Positions 33,214 through 44,086 are shown, counted from the stretch's first letter. The stretch is DNA of 55,437 bases from an uncultured Bacteroidota bacterium (GCA_902613595.1 CACMHY010000009.1:1-55437), one strand, 5' to 3'. The notes: a model not told the origin generated them from the letters alone. Translations and numbers: made by a program.

Positions 33214-34692
33214 TTAGTAAGCTTTCGCAAAAAGTACTCTTTTTTTTGATGGATTTCCGCTATAAATACATACACCGTTCTCCTCTTTTGTGTCTAAGGG
33301 TATGCATCTTATTGTTGCTTTAGTTTCCTTTTTAATGGCTTCCTCTGTTGAATTTGTACCATCCCAATGTGCTGATATAAAGCCTCCTTTATTATCTAAA
33401 GTTTTCTTGAAATCTTTAAAATTATCAACAAAAGATATATTTTCCTCGCGAAAGTTTTTTGCCTTTAAAAAAAGTGCATCTTGGATTTCATTCAATCTAC
33501 TCTTAACAAAACCCCCGACCTCTTTCTGTCTTACAGTTTCTTTAGAAAGATTATCGCGTCTTGCTATTTCGACTGTACCTTGGTTTATATCATTGGGTCC
33601 AATTGCTATCCGCAATGGCACACCTTTCAACTCGTATTCATTAAACTTAAAGCCTGGCTTAAATTTATCACGATTGTCAAATTTTACCCTTATATTCTGG
33701 GCCCTTAATTCTTTCATTAATTTATCAGCTACTTTTTCAATTCTTTTTTGCTCAACAGAATTTTTATAGATTGGAATTATTACAACCTGATATGGTGCAA
33801 GATTAGGAGGTAAAACTAAACCGTTATCATCACTGTGTGTCATAATTAATGCACCTATAAGACGAGTTGAAACTCCCCACGATGTTGCCCATACATAATC
33901 TAATTTACCAGAATCACTCGTGAATTTTACATCGAATGCTTTTGCGAAATTTTGACCTAAAAAATGAGAAGTACCGGCCTGAAGTGCCTTTCCATCTTGC
34001 ATTAAAGCCTCTATACAGTAAGTTTCTTCAGCACCAGCAAATCTTTCGCTAGCTGACTTTACTCCCTGAATTACTGGAATAGCCATAAAGTTTTCAACAA
34101 AATCAGCATATACCTGATTCATTAATCTGGCTTCACTTATAGCCTCTTCTTTTGTGGAATGAGCCGTATGTCCTTCCTGCCACAAAAACTCTGAAGTCCT
34201 TAAAAAAAGCCTAGTACGCATTTCCCATCTTACCACATTAGCCCACTGATTTATTAATAAAGGTAAATCACGATAGGACTGAACCCAAGATTTGAATGTA
34301 TTCCATATTACTGCCTCACTTGTAGGTCTAACAACCAACTCTTCATCTAATTTAGCATTTGGGTCGATAATAAGTTTTCCATTACCATTTTCATCATTTT
34401 TTAGTCTATAATGAGTTACAACAGCACACTCTTTTGCAAATCCTTCAGCATTTTTTTCTTCTGCCTCAAATAAACTTTTAGGCACGAAAAGAGGGAAGTA
34501 AGCGTTTTGATGACCTGTTTTTTTAAACATTTGATCCAGCTCAAACTGCATTTTTTCCCATATCGAATATCCGTAGGGTTTAATAACCATACACCCTCTA
34601 ACACTAGAGTTTTCGGCAAGATCAGCTTTAATCACAATCTCATTGTACCATTTTGAGTAATCTTCATCTCTTGATGTTAATTTTTTTGGCAT
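33214..34692 (-). CDS. proS: Prolyl-tRNA synthetase (archaeal/eukaryotic-like form)
   Basis: Charges tRNA-Pro. From ATG 34692 the 492-residue product starts [19 protein letters not shown], the short form without the bacterial insertion domain. Class II motifs: [10 protein letters not shown], motif 2 region [24 protein letters not shown], and the anticodon domain ([30 protein letters not shown]). It ends in a Cys-containing [10 protein letters not shown]-type tail and AKAY. An ATG further up (34731) would add residues not seen in the family. Confidence 0.96.
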   Translation of the reverse strand: MPKKLTSRDEDYSKWYNEIVIKADLAENSSVRGCMVIKPYGYSIWEKMQFELDQMFKKTGHQNAYFPLFVPKSLFEAEEKNAEGFAKECAVVTHYRLKNDENGNGKLIIDPNAKLDEELVVRPTSEAVIWNTFKSWVQSYRDLPLLINQWANVVRWEMRTRLFLRTSEFLWQEGHTAHSTKEEAISEARLMNQVYADFVENFMAIPVIQGVKSASERFAGAEETYCIEALMQDGKALQAGTSHFLGQNFAKAFDVKFTSDSGKLDYVWATSWGVSTRLIGALIMTHSDDNGLVLPPNLAPYQVVIIPIYKNSVEQKRIEKVADKLMKELRAQNIRVKFDNRDKFKPGFKFNEYELKGVPLRIAIGPNDINQGTVEIARRDNLSKETVRQKEVGGFVKSRLNEIQDALFLKAKNFREENISFVDNFKDFKKTLDNKGGFISAHWDGTNSTEEAIKKETKATIRCIPLDTKEENGVCIYSGNPSKKRVLFAKAY

Positions 34693-34728
34693 AGAATTTG
34701 AAATAAAATATGTAGTTTGATTACATAA

Positions 34729-34736
34729 CAAAATTA
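34729..34736 (-). promoter_or_regulatory. -7 box of proS
   Basis: TAATTTTG on the minus strand, about 37 nt before the proS ATG. Confidence 0.4.
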
Positions 34737-34770
34737 AACCTTTTGTAGCAAATATTTAAAACGAAACGTT

Positions 34771-36171
34771 ATGAAAACATTTCAAATATTTTCAGGAATT
34801 ACCAAAGAACATTTATTTCTTGTATTAAGTTTAATCTTATGTGGCTGTGGAAGTTTTCAGGGCTCGTCTTACTATGATAGTGACGGTATATATCGATCGA
34901 GAAGTAGTAGAGCAACAAATATGAATAATTCAGCTAAAAATGGCGATTACTACGCAAAATATTTTAGAGATGCTGCCGAAAGTGGATACTTAAATTCAGA
35001 TGGGAATAATACTTTTTTTACTGATATTGACTCCTATAGTTCAAATGAGTACCCCAATGAAAAAAATTATGACTTGAATAATAGTCAAATACCATGGGGC
35101 GAAAATCCATCACAAACTGAGGTTATCTTGTTCAATAATAATCCAAATTTTATGTGGGGTTTATCTGGATTTGCATTTAATTATTCTCCGTTTTGGAACA
35201 ATTACTTTAACAATCCCTTCCAATTTGGATTCAATGGATTTATGAGTCCTTGGTCAAATTTCCCGATGTGGAGTCCCTATGGGAGATATGCTGACTTCTG
35301 GAGGTTTAGAGGATATGACACGTTTTATGACCCTTACAATTACTTTGGCGGCTTATACAATCCATATGGATTAGGTTTTGGTTTTGGAAGCAGAAATAAT
35401 TGGTTTAATAGATATTATAACTATAACCGGTTTAATGATTATTATGGTAATAATCGAAGAAGAAGTGGATCGAGTACTTACAGAACTACAATAGCTAGAG
35501 TTAGGTCTGGTCGAGGTGAGAGAGTTAATAGAAATTCTAATTCACAATTGATTAATAAATCAGATAGAGTAAATTCAAGACAAAAAAATATCGAAAAAAC
35601 AATTACTAGATTCAATCTTGGTAGAAGAAGCGGGTCAATCGGAAGAATTTCATCTATAGGTTATGATAGAAACCGAATAAAAAGCAATTTGAGTTATAAT
35701 TCAATAAGAAGTTCTAGTAATTTAAATAATTCGATAAGTAGGAATAGATCGTCTAGTTTTTACCAAAATAATCGAAATATTTTAAAAACACCAAATCAAA
35801 GATCAGTTGGTTCAGGTAGACTACAAACAGAAAATCGTTTAGTCGAAAGAAATTTAAATAGAACTCCTTCTATTATCATGAGAAGTCCTCAAGTAGTTCG
35901 TAGTCAGACCAATAACTATAGTAGAAGTCCCTCATACTCATACTCACGTACAGAAGAAGGCACTTATAGAGGTACTAGAAATAACACAAGGATTCGAAAT
36001 GATAACGTTAGAAGGAACAATACAGTAAAACCGCAAAATTCGACTAATTATCGCTCTTACAACAGATCCTATAATACTAGTAGAAGTAATTCTACATTTA
36101 ATTCTGGTGGTGTTAGTAGATCCTCTTCGGGAAGAAGTAATTCATCTGGGGGAAGGGGAAGTACGCATTAA
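34771..36171 (+). CDS. Large lipoprotein with aromatic/Asn-rich middle and Arg/Ser/Asn-rich tail
   Basis: 466 residues. Signal with lipobox ILCGC (Cys ~26). Residues ~110-225 are rich in Asn, Phe, Tyr, Trp, Gly and Pro (FMWGLSGFAFNYSPFW, PYGLGFGFGSRNNWFNRYYN). From ~228 to the end it is low-complexity, basic and Ser-rich (RRRSGSSTYRTT, RSSSGRSNSSGGRGSTH). No catalytic motif is seen. It lies between proS and a FadL-like porin and is probably in one operon with it (18 bp). Likely a surface-exposed envelope protein; function unknown. Confidence 0.75.
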   Translation: MKTFQIFSGITKEHLFLVLSLILCGCGSFQGSSYYDSDGIYRSRSSRATNMNNSAKNGDYYAKYFRDAAESGYLNSDGNNTFFTDIDSYSSNEYPNEKNYDLNNSQIPWGENPSQTEVILFNNNPNFMWGLSGFAFNYSPFWNNYFNNPFQFGFNGFMSPWSNFPMWSPYGRYADFWRFRGYDTFYDPYNYFGGLYNPYGLGFGFGSRNNWFNRYYNYNRFNDYYGNNRRRSGSSTYRTTIARVRSGRGERVNRNSNSQLINKSDRVNSRQKNIEKTITRFNLGRRSGSIGRISSIGYDRNRIKSNLSYNSIRSSSNLNNSISRNRSSSFYQNNRNILKTPNQRSVGSGRLQTENRLVERNLNRTPSIIMRSPQVVRSQTNNYSRSPSYSYSRTEEGTYRGTRNNTRIRNDNVRRNNTVKPQNSTNYRSYNRSYNTSRSNSTFNSGGVSRSSSGRSNSSGGRGSTH

Positions 36172-36189
36172 ATATTTGAAATACTTTTT

Positions 36190-37701
36190 ATGCGAAACTT
36201 ATTATATGTAGGGCTTGGTGTACTGTTTTTTTATCCAGTTAACTCCCAAACTTTAAATGATTTAAATTTTTTAGCATTATCAGCACTGAATGGTTCAGCA
36301 AGATATAAATCAATGGCAGGTGCCTTTGGTGCATTAGGAGGTGACTTATCCTCCATAGCTAATAACCCCGCAGGCTCATCAGTTTTTTTATACAATGAAA
36401 TTGGAGCTTCAATAAATTATAGTTCAAGAAATGTGAAAGGAATTTATTCAGACCAGCCAAGAACTTTACAAGGTGAAGATTTTTATTTTGATCAATTTGG
36501 TGCTGTATTTGTATTCAATAATACGAACGAAAAGAGTCCATGGAAAAAAATAAGTGGCTCATTAAGTGTAAATAGAGTGACAACATTTGATCAAAGGAGC
36601 TCAATTATTGGACCTGGAAAAAATAGCATTTCAGATTATTTTCTTCATTACGCAGATGGGGTTGCGTTTGAGGATATTCAGATATACGGTGACGAAACCA
36701 TTTCAGATATTTACGGCTATCTAGGTGAAGAAATAGGTTTTGGCGCTCAACAGGCCTTTCTGGGTTATCAATCCTACATAATTGATCCTTTAACAAATAA
36801 TTCTTCCGAAATCACTTATGTATCAAATATCAAATCTGATAATTTCAATCATCTTTTAAATCAATTTAACGAAGGTTATCATAGAAAAACTAGCTTTAAT
36901 TTTAGTGGACTATATAAAGATTTTTTACATCTAGGTTTTAATGTTAATCAACACAGAATTGAATTCAGTAATCTTCAGGATTTTTATGAAAAAGAACATG
37001 ATTTGAATTCAGTGGTCAGTAATGTGAACTTTGAAAATTCTTTGTTAAGTTTTGGCCAAGGTTTATCCATTCAGTTTGGTGGCATTCTTATCTTAGAAAA
37101 TTTTAGATTAGGCCTTAGCTATGATAGTCCACAATGGATAAATCTTACTGACGAGACTAAACAAAAAATAAGTAGTTTTAGATTTGATGAAGGACTGTCT
37201 ATAAAAGAAATAGTTGATCCAAATGTTATTAACTCCTTTGATATTTATAAATTAAAAGTTCCATCAAAGTCGAGTATAAGTTTTGCATATATTTTAAATA
37301 AAAAAGGTTTACTTTCTATTGAATATAATAATCAAAACCTATCTAATATTAAATTAGACTCCGAATCAATAAGCTCATATCTAAATGAATTAACCTCTGA
37401 TCTTCAACAGGCTTTTAGTTCAATTAATACAATAAAATTTGGAGGTGAATATAGGATAGAAGATCTTAGTCTTAGGGCAGGCTACTATCAAAGATCAAAT
37501 AATAAAAAGAATATTTTTAAAAATGATAATTCATTTACTTTTGGAATAGGATTTGATTTTGGATCAAGTAATTTTAGTTTGTCTTTTGTTCAGTCAACCC
37601 AAAATCAAAATCTGCAATTATTTTCGGCAGGATTGACAGACGAATATGATTTAGAAAATAAATTAACAGAACTTTCATTAAGTTATAATATAAAATTCTA
37701 G
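36190..37701 (+). CDS. OmpP1/FadL-like outer-membrane transport protein
   Basis: 503 residues with signal peptide (GLGVLFFYPVNSQ). The N-terminus carries the bacteroidal OmpP1/FadL wording SALNGSARYKSMAGAFGALGGDLSSIANNPAGSSVF, the hatch region. A 14-strand-type barrel follows and ends LSLSYNIKF. FadL relatives let hydrophobic compounds pass the outer membrane. It lies 18 bp after the lipoprotein gene. Confidence 0.88.
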   Translation: MRNLLYVGLGVLFFYPVNSQTLNDLNFLALSALNGSARYKSMAGAFGALGGDLSSIANNPAGSSVFLYNEIGASINYSSRNVKGIYSDQPRTLQGEDFYFDQFGAVFVFNNTNEKSPWKKISGSLSVNRVTTFDQRSSIIGPGKNSISDYFLHYADGVAFEDIQIYGDETISDIYGYLGEEIGFGAQQAFLGYQSYIIDPLTNNSSEITYVSNIKSDNFNHLLNQFNEGYHRKTSFNFSGLYKDFLHLGFNVNQHRIEFSNLQDFYEKEHDLNSVVSNVNFENSLLSFGQGLSIQFGGILILENFRLGLSYDSPQWINLTDETKQKISSFRFDEGLSIKEIVDPNVINSFDIYKLKVPSKSSISFAYILNKKGLLSIEYNNQNLSNIKLDSESISSYLNELTSDLQQAFSSINTIKFGGEYRIEDLSLRAGYYQRSNNKKNIFKNDNSFTFGIGFDFGSSNFSLSFVQSTQNQNLQLFSAGLTDEYDLENKLTELSLSYNIKF

Positions 37702-37714
37702 ACTTACTAAAAAT

Positions 37715-37743
37715 CTGAATTCCTTTCAAATTCAGTATATTTG
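37715..37743 (+). promoter_or_regulatory. folE promoter with 7-7-7 inverted repeat
   Basis: CTGAATT (37715-37721), spacer CCTTTCA, AATTCAG (37729-37735), directly followed by the -7 box TATATTTG (37736-37743), 16 nt before the folE ATG. The repeat occupies the spacer between -33 and -7 positions, as an operator would. It could also be the terminator of the porin gene. Confidence 0.45.
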
Positions 37744-37759
37744 TAGCTATTTTAGGCTT

Positions 37760-38446
37760 ATGAAAATTGAAAAAATAATTCCTGACAATCAACAAGATTC
37801 TGCAGAAGACCATTTTTCTTCAAACGTAAATACACCGCTTAGAGACGATGCTTTTTTAAAAACCGACGAAGAGAAAATTGTAATTATTCAAAAACATGTT
37901 CAGGCTATACTTGAAACACTGGGAATGGACTTAACCGACGATAGCCTAAAAGGTACACCCAAAAGGGTGGCCAAGGCATATGTTAAAGAAATTTTTGGCG
38001 GGTTACATCCAGATAGAAAGCCTAAATCTTCAACATTCAACAACTCATATAAGTATGGAGAAATGTTGGTTGAGAAAAATGTTATAGTCTACTCAACATG
38101 TGAGCACCATTTACTTCCAATTATTGGAAGAGCGCATATAGCTTACATTTCTAAAGGAACTGTTGTTGGACTTTCAAAAATGAATAGAATTGTTGATTAT
38201 TACGCCAGACGCCCTCAAGTACAAGAACGGTTAACATTACAGATTGTTACAGAACTGCAAAATGTATTAAAAACAGAAGACGTAGCTTGTGTTGTAGATG
38301 CAAAACATTTGTGTGTAAATTCAAGAGGGATTAGAGATATTTTAAGTAGCACGGTGACAAGCGAATTTGGCGGAGTTTTTAAAATGAAAGAAAAAAAACG
38401 TGAGTTTTTAGATTATATTAATCTCGATACTGATTTTAATGAGTAA
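37760..38446 (+). CDS. folE: GTP cyclohydrolase I
   Basis: Opens and rebuilds GTP to 7,8-dihydroneopterin triphosphate, the first folate/pterin step. 228 residues; zinc ligands Cys114, His117 (STCEHHLLP) and Cys185 ([10 protein letters not shown]), with His116/His183 in the active site; [20 protein letters not shown] is the signature. The first ~35 residues are a variable acidic tail. The stop overlaps the cysS start (ATGAGTAA, 8 bp). Confidence 0.96.
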   Translation: MKIEKIIPDNQQDSAEDHFSSNVNTPLRDDAFLKTDEEKIVIIQKHVQAILETLGMDLTDDSLKGTPKRVAKAYVKEIFGGLHPDRKPKSSTFNNSYKYGEMLVEKNVIVYSTCEHHLLPIIGRAHIAYISKGTVVGLSKMNRIVDYYARRPQVQERLTLQIVTELQNVLKTEDVACVVDAKHLCVNSRGIRDILSSTVTSEFGGVFKMKEKKREFLDYINLDTDFNE

Positions 38447-39917
38447 TTTACTTCAGGTACATAATTCTTTAAGTGGAAAAAAAGAAGTATTTAAGTCTAT
38501 TTTACCCAAACACGTTGGGATGTATGTTTGTGGGCCAACTGTTTACAGTAATGTACATCTAGGTAATTGTAGAACATTCATATCATTTGATTTAATATAT
38601 CGTTACCTCATACATTTAGGTTATAAAGTTAGATATGTTAGAAATATAACTGATGTCGGTCATTTAGAAAATGATTCTGACGAAGGTGAAGATAGGATTT
38701 CAAAAAGAGCTCGCCTAGAATCAATTGAACCAATGGAAATTGTTCAACGATACACTTTGGATTTCAGAAGAATAATGAGGTTATTTAATACTTTATCTCC
38801 AAGTATTGAACCGACAGCAAGTGGACATATTTTAGAACAAATTGAATTAATCAAAAAACTTGTTAAAAACGACTATGCATATGAAATAAATGGATCAGTT
38901 TATTTTGATGTAAAAAAATTTAATCAAGATATCCCATATGGCAAACTAAGTGGCAGAAATATTGATGAACTTATCCATAACTCGCGTGCATTAGATGGCC
39001 AGAATGATAAGAAAAATCCCCAAGATTTTGCATTATGGAAAAAGGCTGAACCAATACATATAATGAGGTGGCCTTCACCTTGGAGTGACGGATTTCCGGG
39101 ATGGCATCTCGAGTGTACAGCTATGAGTAGAAAATATTTAGGCACAAAATTTGATATTCACGGAGGTGGTATGGACCTTAAATTCCCTCATCATGAGTGC
39201 GAAATAGCACAAGCAGAAGGAATTGAAAAAGAGTCACCAGTAAATTATTGGTTACATACAAACATGCTTACACTTAATGGTAAAAAAATGGCTAAGTCGA
39301 CTGGTAATAACATTTTACCAGATGAAATATTTGATGGGAAAAATACTTTTTTTAAAAAAGCATTTTCACCAATGGTAATTAAATTCTTTATGTTACAAGC
39401 TCACTACAGAAGTATGGTAGATATAAGTGAAAAAGCATTAGAAGCATCTGAAAAGGGCTATAATCGTCTTCTGAGTGCTTTAGAAACTATCGAAAAAATA
39501 ACCCCATCATCGAAAACTACAGGTTTTGATGTTATATCATGGAAAGAAAAATGCTATTCATCGATGAATGATGATTTTAATAGTCCATTACTAATTGGTC
39601 ATCTATTTGATGCAGTAAAATTTATAAATTCTGTAAAAAATAAAAAGAAAAGTATTAGCATTTTAGATCTAGAGACTCTTAAAAAATCTATCCACGATTT
39701 CATTTACAATGTATTAGGTTTCAGGATTTCAAAGTACTCTGAAAATGATACTAAGTTTGAGAAAAATAAAGAAATTTTGGAATTATTATTAGAAGTCAGA
39801 AATAAAGCAAGAGATAAAAAAGACTTTGAAATTTCGGATTTCATAAGAGAATCATTAATCGAATTAAAAATTGAATTAAATGATACTGGAAATGGAACAA
39901 ACTATGAAATAAAATAG
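38439..39917 (+). CDS. cysS: Cysteinyl-tRNA synthetase
   Basis: Charges tRNA-Cys. 492 residues: zinc Cys in [19 protein letters not shown], with the HIGH box as HLGN (40-43); [11 protein letters not shown] and [17 protein letters not shown] complete the zinc and substrate site; KMAKSTGN is the KMSKS loop. Slightly longer than E. coli CysS (461). It overlaps folE by 8 bp and is followed 8 bp later by yidD. Confidence 0.97.
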   Translation: MSNLLQVHNSLSGKKEVFKSILPKHVGMYVCGPTVYSNVHLGNCRTFISFDLIYRYLIHLGYKVRYVRNITDVGHLENDSDEGEDRISKRARLESIEPMEIVQRYTLDFRRIMRLFNTLSPSIEPTASGHILEQIELIKKLVKNDYAYEINGSVYFDVKKFNQDIPYGKLSGRNIDELIHNSRALDGQNDKKNPQDFALWKKAEPIHIMRWPSPWSDGFPGWHLECTAMSRKYLGTKFDIHGGGMDLKFPHHECEIAQAEGIEKESPVNYWLHTNMLTLNGKKMAKSTGNNILPDEIFDGKNTFFKKAFSPMVIKFFMLQAHYRSMVDISEKALEASEKGYNRLLSALETIEKITPSSKTTGFDVISWKEKCYSSMNDDFNSPLLIGHLFDAVKFINSVKNKKKSISILDLETLKKSIHDFIYNVLGFRISKYSENDTKFEKNKEILELLLEVRNKARDKKDFEISDFIRESLIELKIELNDTGNGTNYEIK

Positions 39918-39925
39918 CACATAAA

Positions 39926-40150
39926 ATGCTTAAAAAAATTCTTGTTTTTCCTCTCATTTTTTTAGTAAAAATATACCAAAGTATTATTTCCCCTCTATTT
40001 CCGCCAACCTGTAGATATAAACCAACTTGCTCTGAGTATGCTATTCAATCGCTAAAAAAACATGGTCTTATTAAAGGAGTCTTTTTATCAATTAAAAGAG
40101 TAGTAAATTGTCATCCTTGGGGAGGTTCAGGATATGATCCAATTCCTTAA
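39926..40150 (+). CDS. yidD: Membrane protein insertion efficiency factor YidD
   Basis: 74 residues with an amphipathic N-terminal membrane segment ([19 protein letters not shown]) and the conserved Cys triad in [17 protein letters not shown] and [15 protein letters not shown]. Assists YidC-dependent insertion of inner-membrane proteins. It follows cysS by 8 bp rather than sitting beside rpmH/rnpA/yidC. Confidence 0.95.
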   Translation: MLKKILVFPLIFLVKIYQSIISPLFPPTCRYKPTCSEYAIQSLKKHGLIKGVFLSIKRVVNCHPWGGSGYDPIP

Positions 40151-40205
40151 TTATTTATCAGGATTGCCCATGGATTTAACTAAATTTACTACTTAATAAT
40201 TTATT

Positions 40206-41033
40206 ATGCATCTAATAAAAATTGAATGGGCACCAAGTGAAACACTTTTTAAAATTGGGGACTTTGGTATACATTACTACAGTTTAATGTTTATAATAGC
40301 CTTTAGCATTGGCTACTACATAATGAAAAAAATCTTCTCAAATGAAAATGTGTCCGAAGTATACTTGGAATCTTTATTTGTTTATATGGTATTATCAATT
40401 CTTTTAGGTGCAAGACTTGGTGATGTATTTTTTTATAGTTGGGACTATTACAACGACCACCTTATTGAAATTTTATTACCCATAAAAGAAACGTCTGATG
40501 GCTTTAAATTTACTGGATTTAGAGGACTTGCTAGTCACGGAGCTGTCATTGGTAGCCTAATTGGTCTTTATCTCTATCAGTTAAAATTTAAAAAGCGTTC
40601 TTTACTTTGGTTATTAGACAGAATAACTATACCCGTTTGCCTTGGTGCATGTTTTGTTCGCTTAGGAAACTTTTTTAATTCAGAAATCGTAGGGAAATAT
40701 AGCAATACTGATTTCGGAGTTGTGTTCCTTAATAGAGGGGAGACTCTCCCAAGGCATCCTGCCCAAATTTATGAATCAATTTGTTATCTTTTTTTGTTTT
40801 TATTTTTAAGGAAAACATACAAATCTGATAAAAAAGATAGACAGGGATATCTTATTGGATCATTTTTTGTTGGTATGTTTACTATACGATTTGTCATAGA
40901 ATATCTAAAGGAAAGTCAAGGAGGTTTAGAAGATATGCTGGGCTTATTTTCTACAGGTCAATGGCTCAGTATCCCTTTAATTCTTTTTGGTTTTTACTTA
41001 ATTTTTAGACAATCAAAGTTTTTTAAAGAGTAA
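40206..41033 (+). CDS. lgt: Prolipoprotein diacylglyceryl transferase
   Basis: Transfers diacylglycerol to the lipobox Cys of prolipoproteins in the inner membrane. 275 residues, about seven TM helices; FRGLASHGAVIGSLIGLY carries the SHG motif with the essential His, and CFVRLGNFFNSEIVGKYSN is the Lgt signature (Arg, Asn, Glu). RHPAQIYESICY is also conserved. The window encodes many lipoprotein substrates. Confidence 0.95.
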   Translation: MHLIKIEWAPSETLFKIGDFGIHYYSLMFIIAFSIGYYIMKKIFSNENVSEVYLESLFVYMVLSILLGARLGDVFFYSWDYYNDHLIEILLPIKETSDGFKFTGFRGLASHGAVIGSLIGLYLYQLKFKKRSLLWLLDRITIPVCLGACFVRLGNFFNSEIVGKYSNTDFGVVFLNRGETLPRHPAQIYESICYLFLFLFLRKTYKSDKKDRQGYLIGSFFVGMFTIRFVIEYLKESQGGLEDMLGLFSTGQWLSIPLILFGFYLIFRQSKFFKE

Positions 41034-41038
41034 ATACG

Positions 41039-41057
41039 TTTTTTTTTTGGGGGGGGG
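41039..41057. repeat. Homopolymer tract T10-G9
   Basis: Ten T (41039-41048) followed by nine G (41049-41057), directly after the lgt stop and before the convergent secDF stop. A G9 run is exceptional in this AT-rich sequence. It may be a slippage-prone site or an assembly artefact. Confidence 0.7.
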
Positions 41058-41089
41058 AAATTTAGCTAATTTAAAATTAGGTTTTATAA

Positions 41090-44053
41090 TTATTTGTTTT
41101 CCTTATCAAGCACTCTTTTATTTTGAGTATCAAACATAACCGGTGTCGCGATAAAAACAGAAGAATATGTCCCAACAACAACACCTATAATTAGCGCAAA
41201 CATAAATCCTCTTATCGACTCTCCTCCAAAAATAAAAATTGCAATTAAAACTAGTAATGTAGTTAAAGATGTGTTTAAGGTTCTACTTAGAGTACTATTT
41301 AGTGCATTATTTACAGTGGAATCAAAGCTTGATTTAGTTTTTTCAACTAAAAATTCCCTTATTCTATCAAAAACCACAACCGTATCATTAAGTGAATAAC
41401 CAATTACAGTTAACACGGCTGCAATAAATGCTTGATTAATTTCCATATTGAAAGGCATAAAAGTATATGTCATAGAAAAAATCCCCAAAACAAGTAATAC
41501 ATCGTGAAAAACTGCTGCAACTGCTCCCAAGGAAAATTGCCATTTTCGGAATCTGACTAAAATGTAGAGAAATACAACAACTAATGAGCCGATTATCGCT
41601 AAAAATGAATTATTTTTTATATCGTCTGCTATTGTCGGTCCAACCTTTATTGAAGACATTATTCCAATATTTTTTTCAGAACTACCTTTAACAAAATCGT
41701 CATAAGATATATTTTGAGGTAAAAATGATGACAAGGCCTTAAAAAGCATATTTTGAATTTCTTCGTCAATGGTTACACCTTCGGTATCTACTTTATATTT
41801 AGTTGTAATTTTAAGCTGATTTTCTTCTCCGAAAGTTTTAACCTCTGCGCTTCCAAAGGAACTATTTAGTAAAGAGTTTATTTCTGTAGGATTTACGGGT
41901 TGATCAAATCTTACTGTGTAAGATCTTCCGCCTACAAAATCAACTCCTTGATTTAAACCATTTTTAACAAGTGAAAATAAGCTGACAAAAATCAGTATAG
42001 AAGAGCAGATATAAGCTATTTTTCTTCTTTTTAAAAATGAGATATTTATTTTTGATAAGAACCCCTTTGTCAATTTTGTAGAAAATGATATACTCTTGCC
42101 TTTCTCATTTCTTGAATCTATAAGAATTCTTGTTATAAAAATTGCTGTGAATAATGAGGTTCCAATCCCTATAAGAAGTGTTGTTGCGAATCCCTTGATG
42201 GGCCCTGTACCAAAAATAAATAAAATTAGTGCTGTTAAGCCAGTTGTAATATTTGCATCTAATATAGAGGATAGAGCATTGTTAAAACCGTCTGAAATTG
42301 ATTTACGAGTTCCCTTTCCTTTGTCTAGTTCTTCTCTTACTCTTTCAAAAATTAAAACATTTGCATCTACAGATATACCTATCGTAAGAACTATACCCGC
42401 AATTCCTGGTAGAGTTAGTACCGCTCCTAGACCAGCTAATATTCCAAAAATGAGAAGGATGTTAAGCAGTAAAGCTATGTCAGCAAAAATTCCAGAGCTT
42501 CCGTAATAAAAAATCATCCATATCAAAACAATAATTAATGCAATTAGAAACGAATAAATACCCGCTTTAACTGACTCTTTTCCTAGTGAGGGTCCAACGA
42601 TTTCAGACTGAATTATGTTTGCTGAGGCAGGTAGCTTCCCAGCTCTTAAAACGTTTGCTAGATCTGTGGCTTCATTTAAAGTGAAATCTCCTGTAATTTC
42701 TGAACGACCACCTGATATTGCTCCACTTGAAACTCCTGGGGCAGAATATACAATCTCATCTAAAACTATTGCAATGTTACTTCCTTGATTGTAAGCCTTT
42801 CCAGTCATATTTTCCCATATCCGTGCTCCTCTTGAATCCATTTGCATGGATACTGCAGGGTTGCCTAATTGATCAAAAGTTTGAAGAGCGTCTACTACTA
42901 CACCCCCACTAAGCGGTGCTGTATTAGTTCGATTAGATTTAAGTGCAAAAAGCTCAATTATATCACTATCCTCTAGAGGCTTCCCCCAAACAAATCTAGT
43001 GTAGCGATATTCTGGTGGTAAAAGTCTTCTTACCTCAGGTTTATCTAGATAGCTTGTTATAATGTCTCTATCTCTTGAAGAAAATTGAGCTAGAACTGGT
43101 CCACCTTGGAATCCCTGACCTACAACTTTATCTAAAATAGGATTAACAGAAGTTGCAATAGTGTCTTGAGCAGCAACATCTGCTAGGAGTTCATCAATTT
43201 CTGAAGTTTCGGTACTTTCAGTTCCATCTTTTTTAGATTCCTTGATTTTCAATTGTTTAGCTAATAAGTTATTAGCTTCAATTATAAAATTAACTAATTG
43301 ATCGTTTTTATAGGTTTCCCAAAATTCAAGTTGAGCAGTACTTTGAAGAAGATATTGTACTCTATCTATATCCTTTACTCCAGGTAATTCTACTAGAATA
43401 CGTCCTGTACTTCCAAGCCTTTGGATATTTGGCTGAGTTACCCCAAACTTATCAATTCTCTTTCTTAAAACTTCAAAAGCTGAAACAATTGATTCATCAA
43501 TTTTTTTCCTGATGACAGTCTTTGTTTCTTCATCATTCATTTCAAAATTGATCTCATCACTAAGTGTACGATTGGCAAAGATGTTAGGTGATGCTAATTT
43601 CACATCACCTTTAACTAATTCGAAGGATTTAAAAAATGATTCAACATAGGGTTCATCAGACGATTTTTGTAAAATATCTGCTTCATCTAATGCCTTATTA
43701 AAAACTGGATCTTTTGAATTTTCAGCTAAACCATTAAGAATATCTCTTATGGATATTTGTAATATAACATTAATACCGCCTTTGAGATCTAAACCTTTAT
43801 TTAATTCCTTTTCCTTAGCATCATTATAGCTTGTAAACCCATAAATAGGGTTATTACCAATTGAGTCTAAATATGATATGGCCTTTTGATCACGTAATTC
43901 AAGATAGTTAGGGATGCTTTCAGAAATCTGTTCTTTAGAAAAGGTTTCAGCTTTTTCTTCAATACTGCTTGAAATAAATGTAAAAGAGAGTTGGTAAATG
44001 CTTACAAGGGCAAATAAAATACCGAATACTCTTACCAACGAATTGTTTTGCAT
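41090..44053 (-). CDS. secDF: Protein translocase SecDF, fused
   Basis: Proton-driven partner of SecYEG that pulls proteins through the inner membrane. A single 987-residue chain joins SecD and SecF. SecD part: GLDLKGGINVILQISI (D1), RIDKFGVTQPNIQRLG and TM block with ISVDANVLIFERVREELDKGK (D5). SecF part from ~690: NQGVDFVGGRSYTVRF and VIGYSLNDTVVVFDRIREFL. The fusion is normal in Bacteroidota. An acidic/Ser-Thr insertion (~265-295) is a variable loop. Confidence 0.97.
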   Translation of the reverse strand: MQNNSLVRVFGILFALVSIYQLSFTFISSSIEEKAETFSKEQISESIPNYLELRDQKAISYLDSIGNNPIYGFTSYNDAKEKELNKGLDLKGGINVILQISIRDILNGLAENSKDPVFNKALDEADILQKSSDEPYVESFFKSFELVKGDVKLASPNIFANRTLSDEINFEMNDEETKTVIRKKIDESIVSAFEVLRKRIDKFGVTQPNIQRLGSTGRILVELPGVKDIDRVQYLLQSTAQLEFWETYKNDQLVNFIIEANNLLAKQLKIKESKKDGTESTETSEIDELLADVAAQDTIATSVNPILDKVVGQGFQGGPVLAQFSSRDRDIITSYLDKPEVRRLLPPEYRYTRFVWGKPLEDSDIIELFALKSNRTNTAPLSGGVVVDALQTFDQLGNPAVSMQMDSRGARIWENMTGKAYNQGSNIAIVLDEIVYSAPGVSSGAISGGRSEITGDFTLNEATDLANVLRAGKLPASANIIQSEIVGPSLGKESVKAGIYSFLIALIIVLIWMIFYYGSSGIFADIALLLNILLIFGILAGLGAVLTLPGIAGIVLTIGISVDANVLIFERVREELDKGKGTRKSISDGFNNALSSILDANITTGLTALILFIFGTGPIKGFATTLLIGIGTSLFTAIFITRILIDSRNEKGKSISFSTKLTKGFLSKINISFLKRRKIAYICSSILIFVSLFSLVKNGLNQGVDFVGGRSYTVRFDQPVNPTEINSLLNSSFGSAEVKTFGEENQLKITTKYKVDTEGVTIDEEIQNMLFKALSSFLPQNISYDDFVKGSSEKNIGIMSSIKVGPTIADDIKNNSFLAIIGSLVVVFLYILVRFRKWQFSLGAVAAVFHDVLLVLGIFSMTYTFMPFNMEINQAFIAAVLTVIGYSLNDTVVVFDRIREFLVEKTKSSFDSTVNNALNSTLSRTLNTSLTTLLVLIAIFIFGGESIRGFMFALIIGVVVGTYSSVFIATPVMFDTQNKRVLDKENK

Positions 44054-44086
44054 TACGTGTTTATTTATTTTTTAATATAAGGCGTG

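Noticed and set aside
42096-42506. Plus-strand frame opposite secDF
   Set aside because: Antisense to the conserved SecD membrane block; no independent signals.
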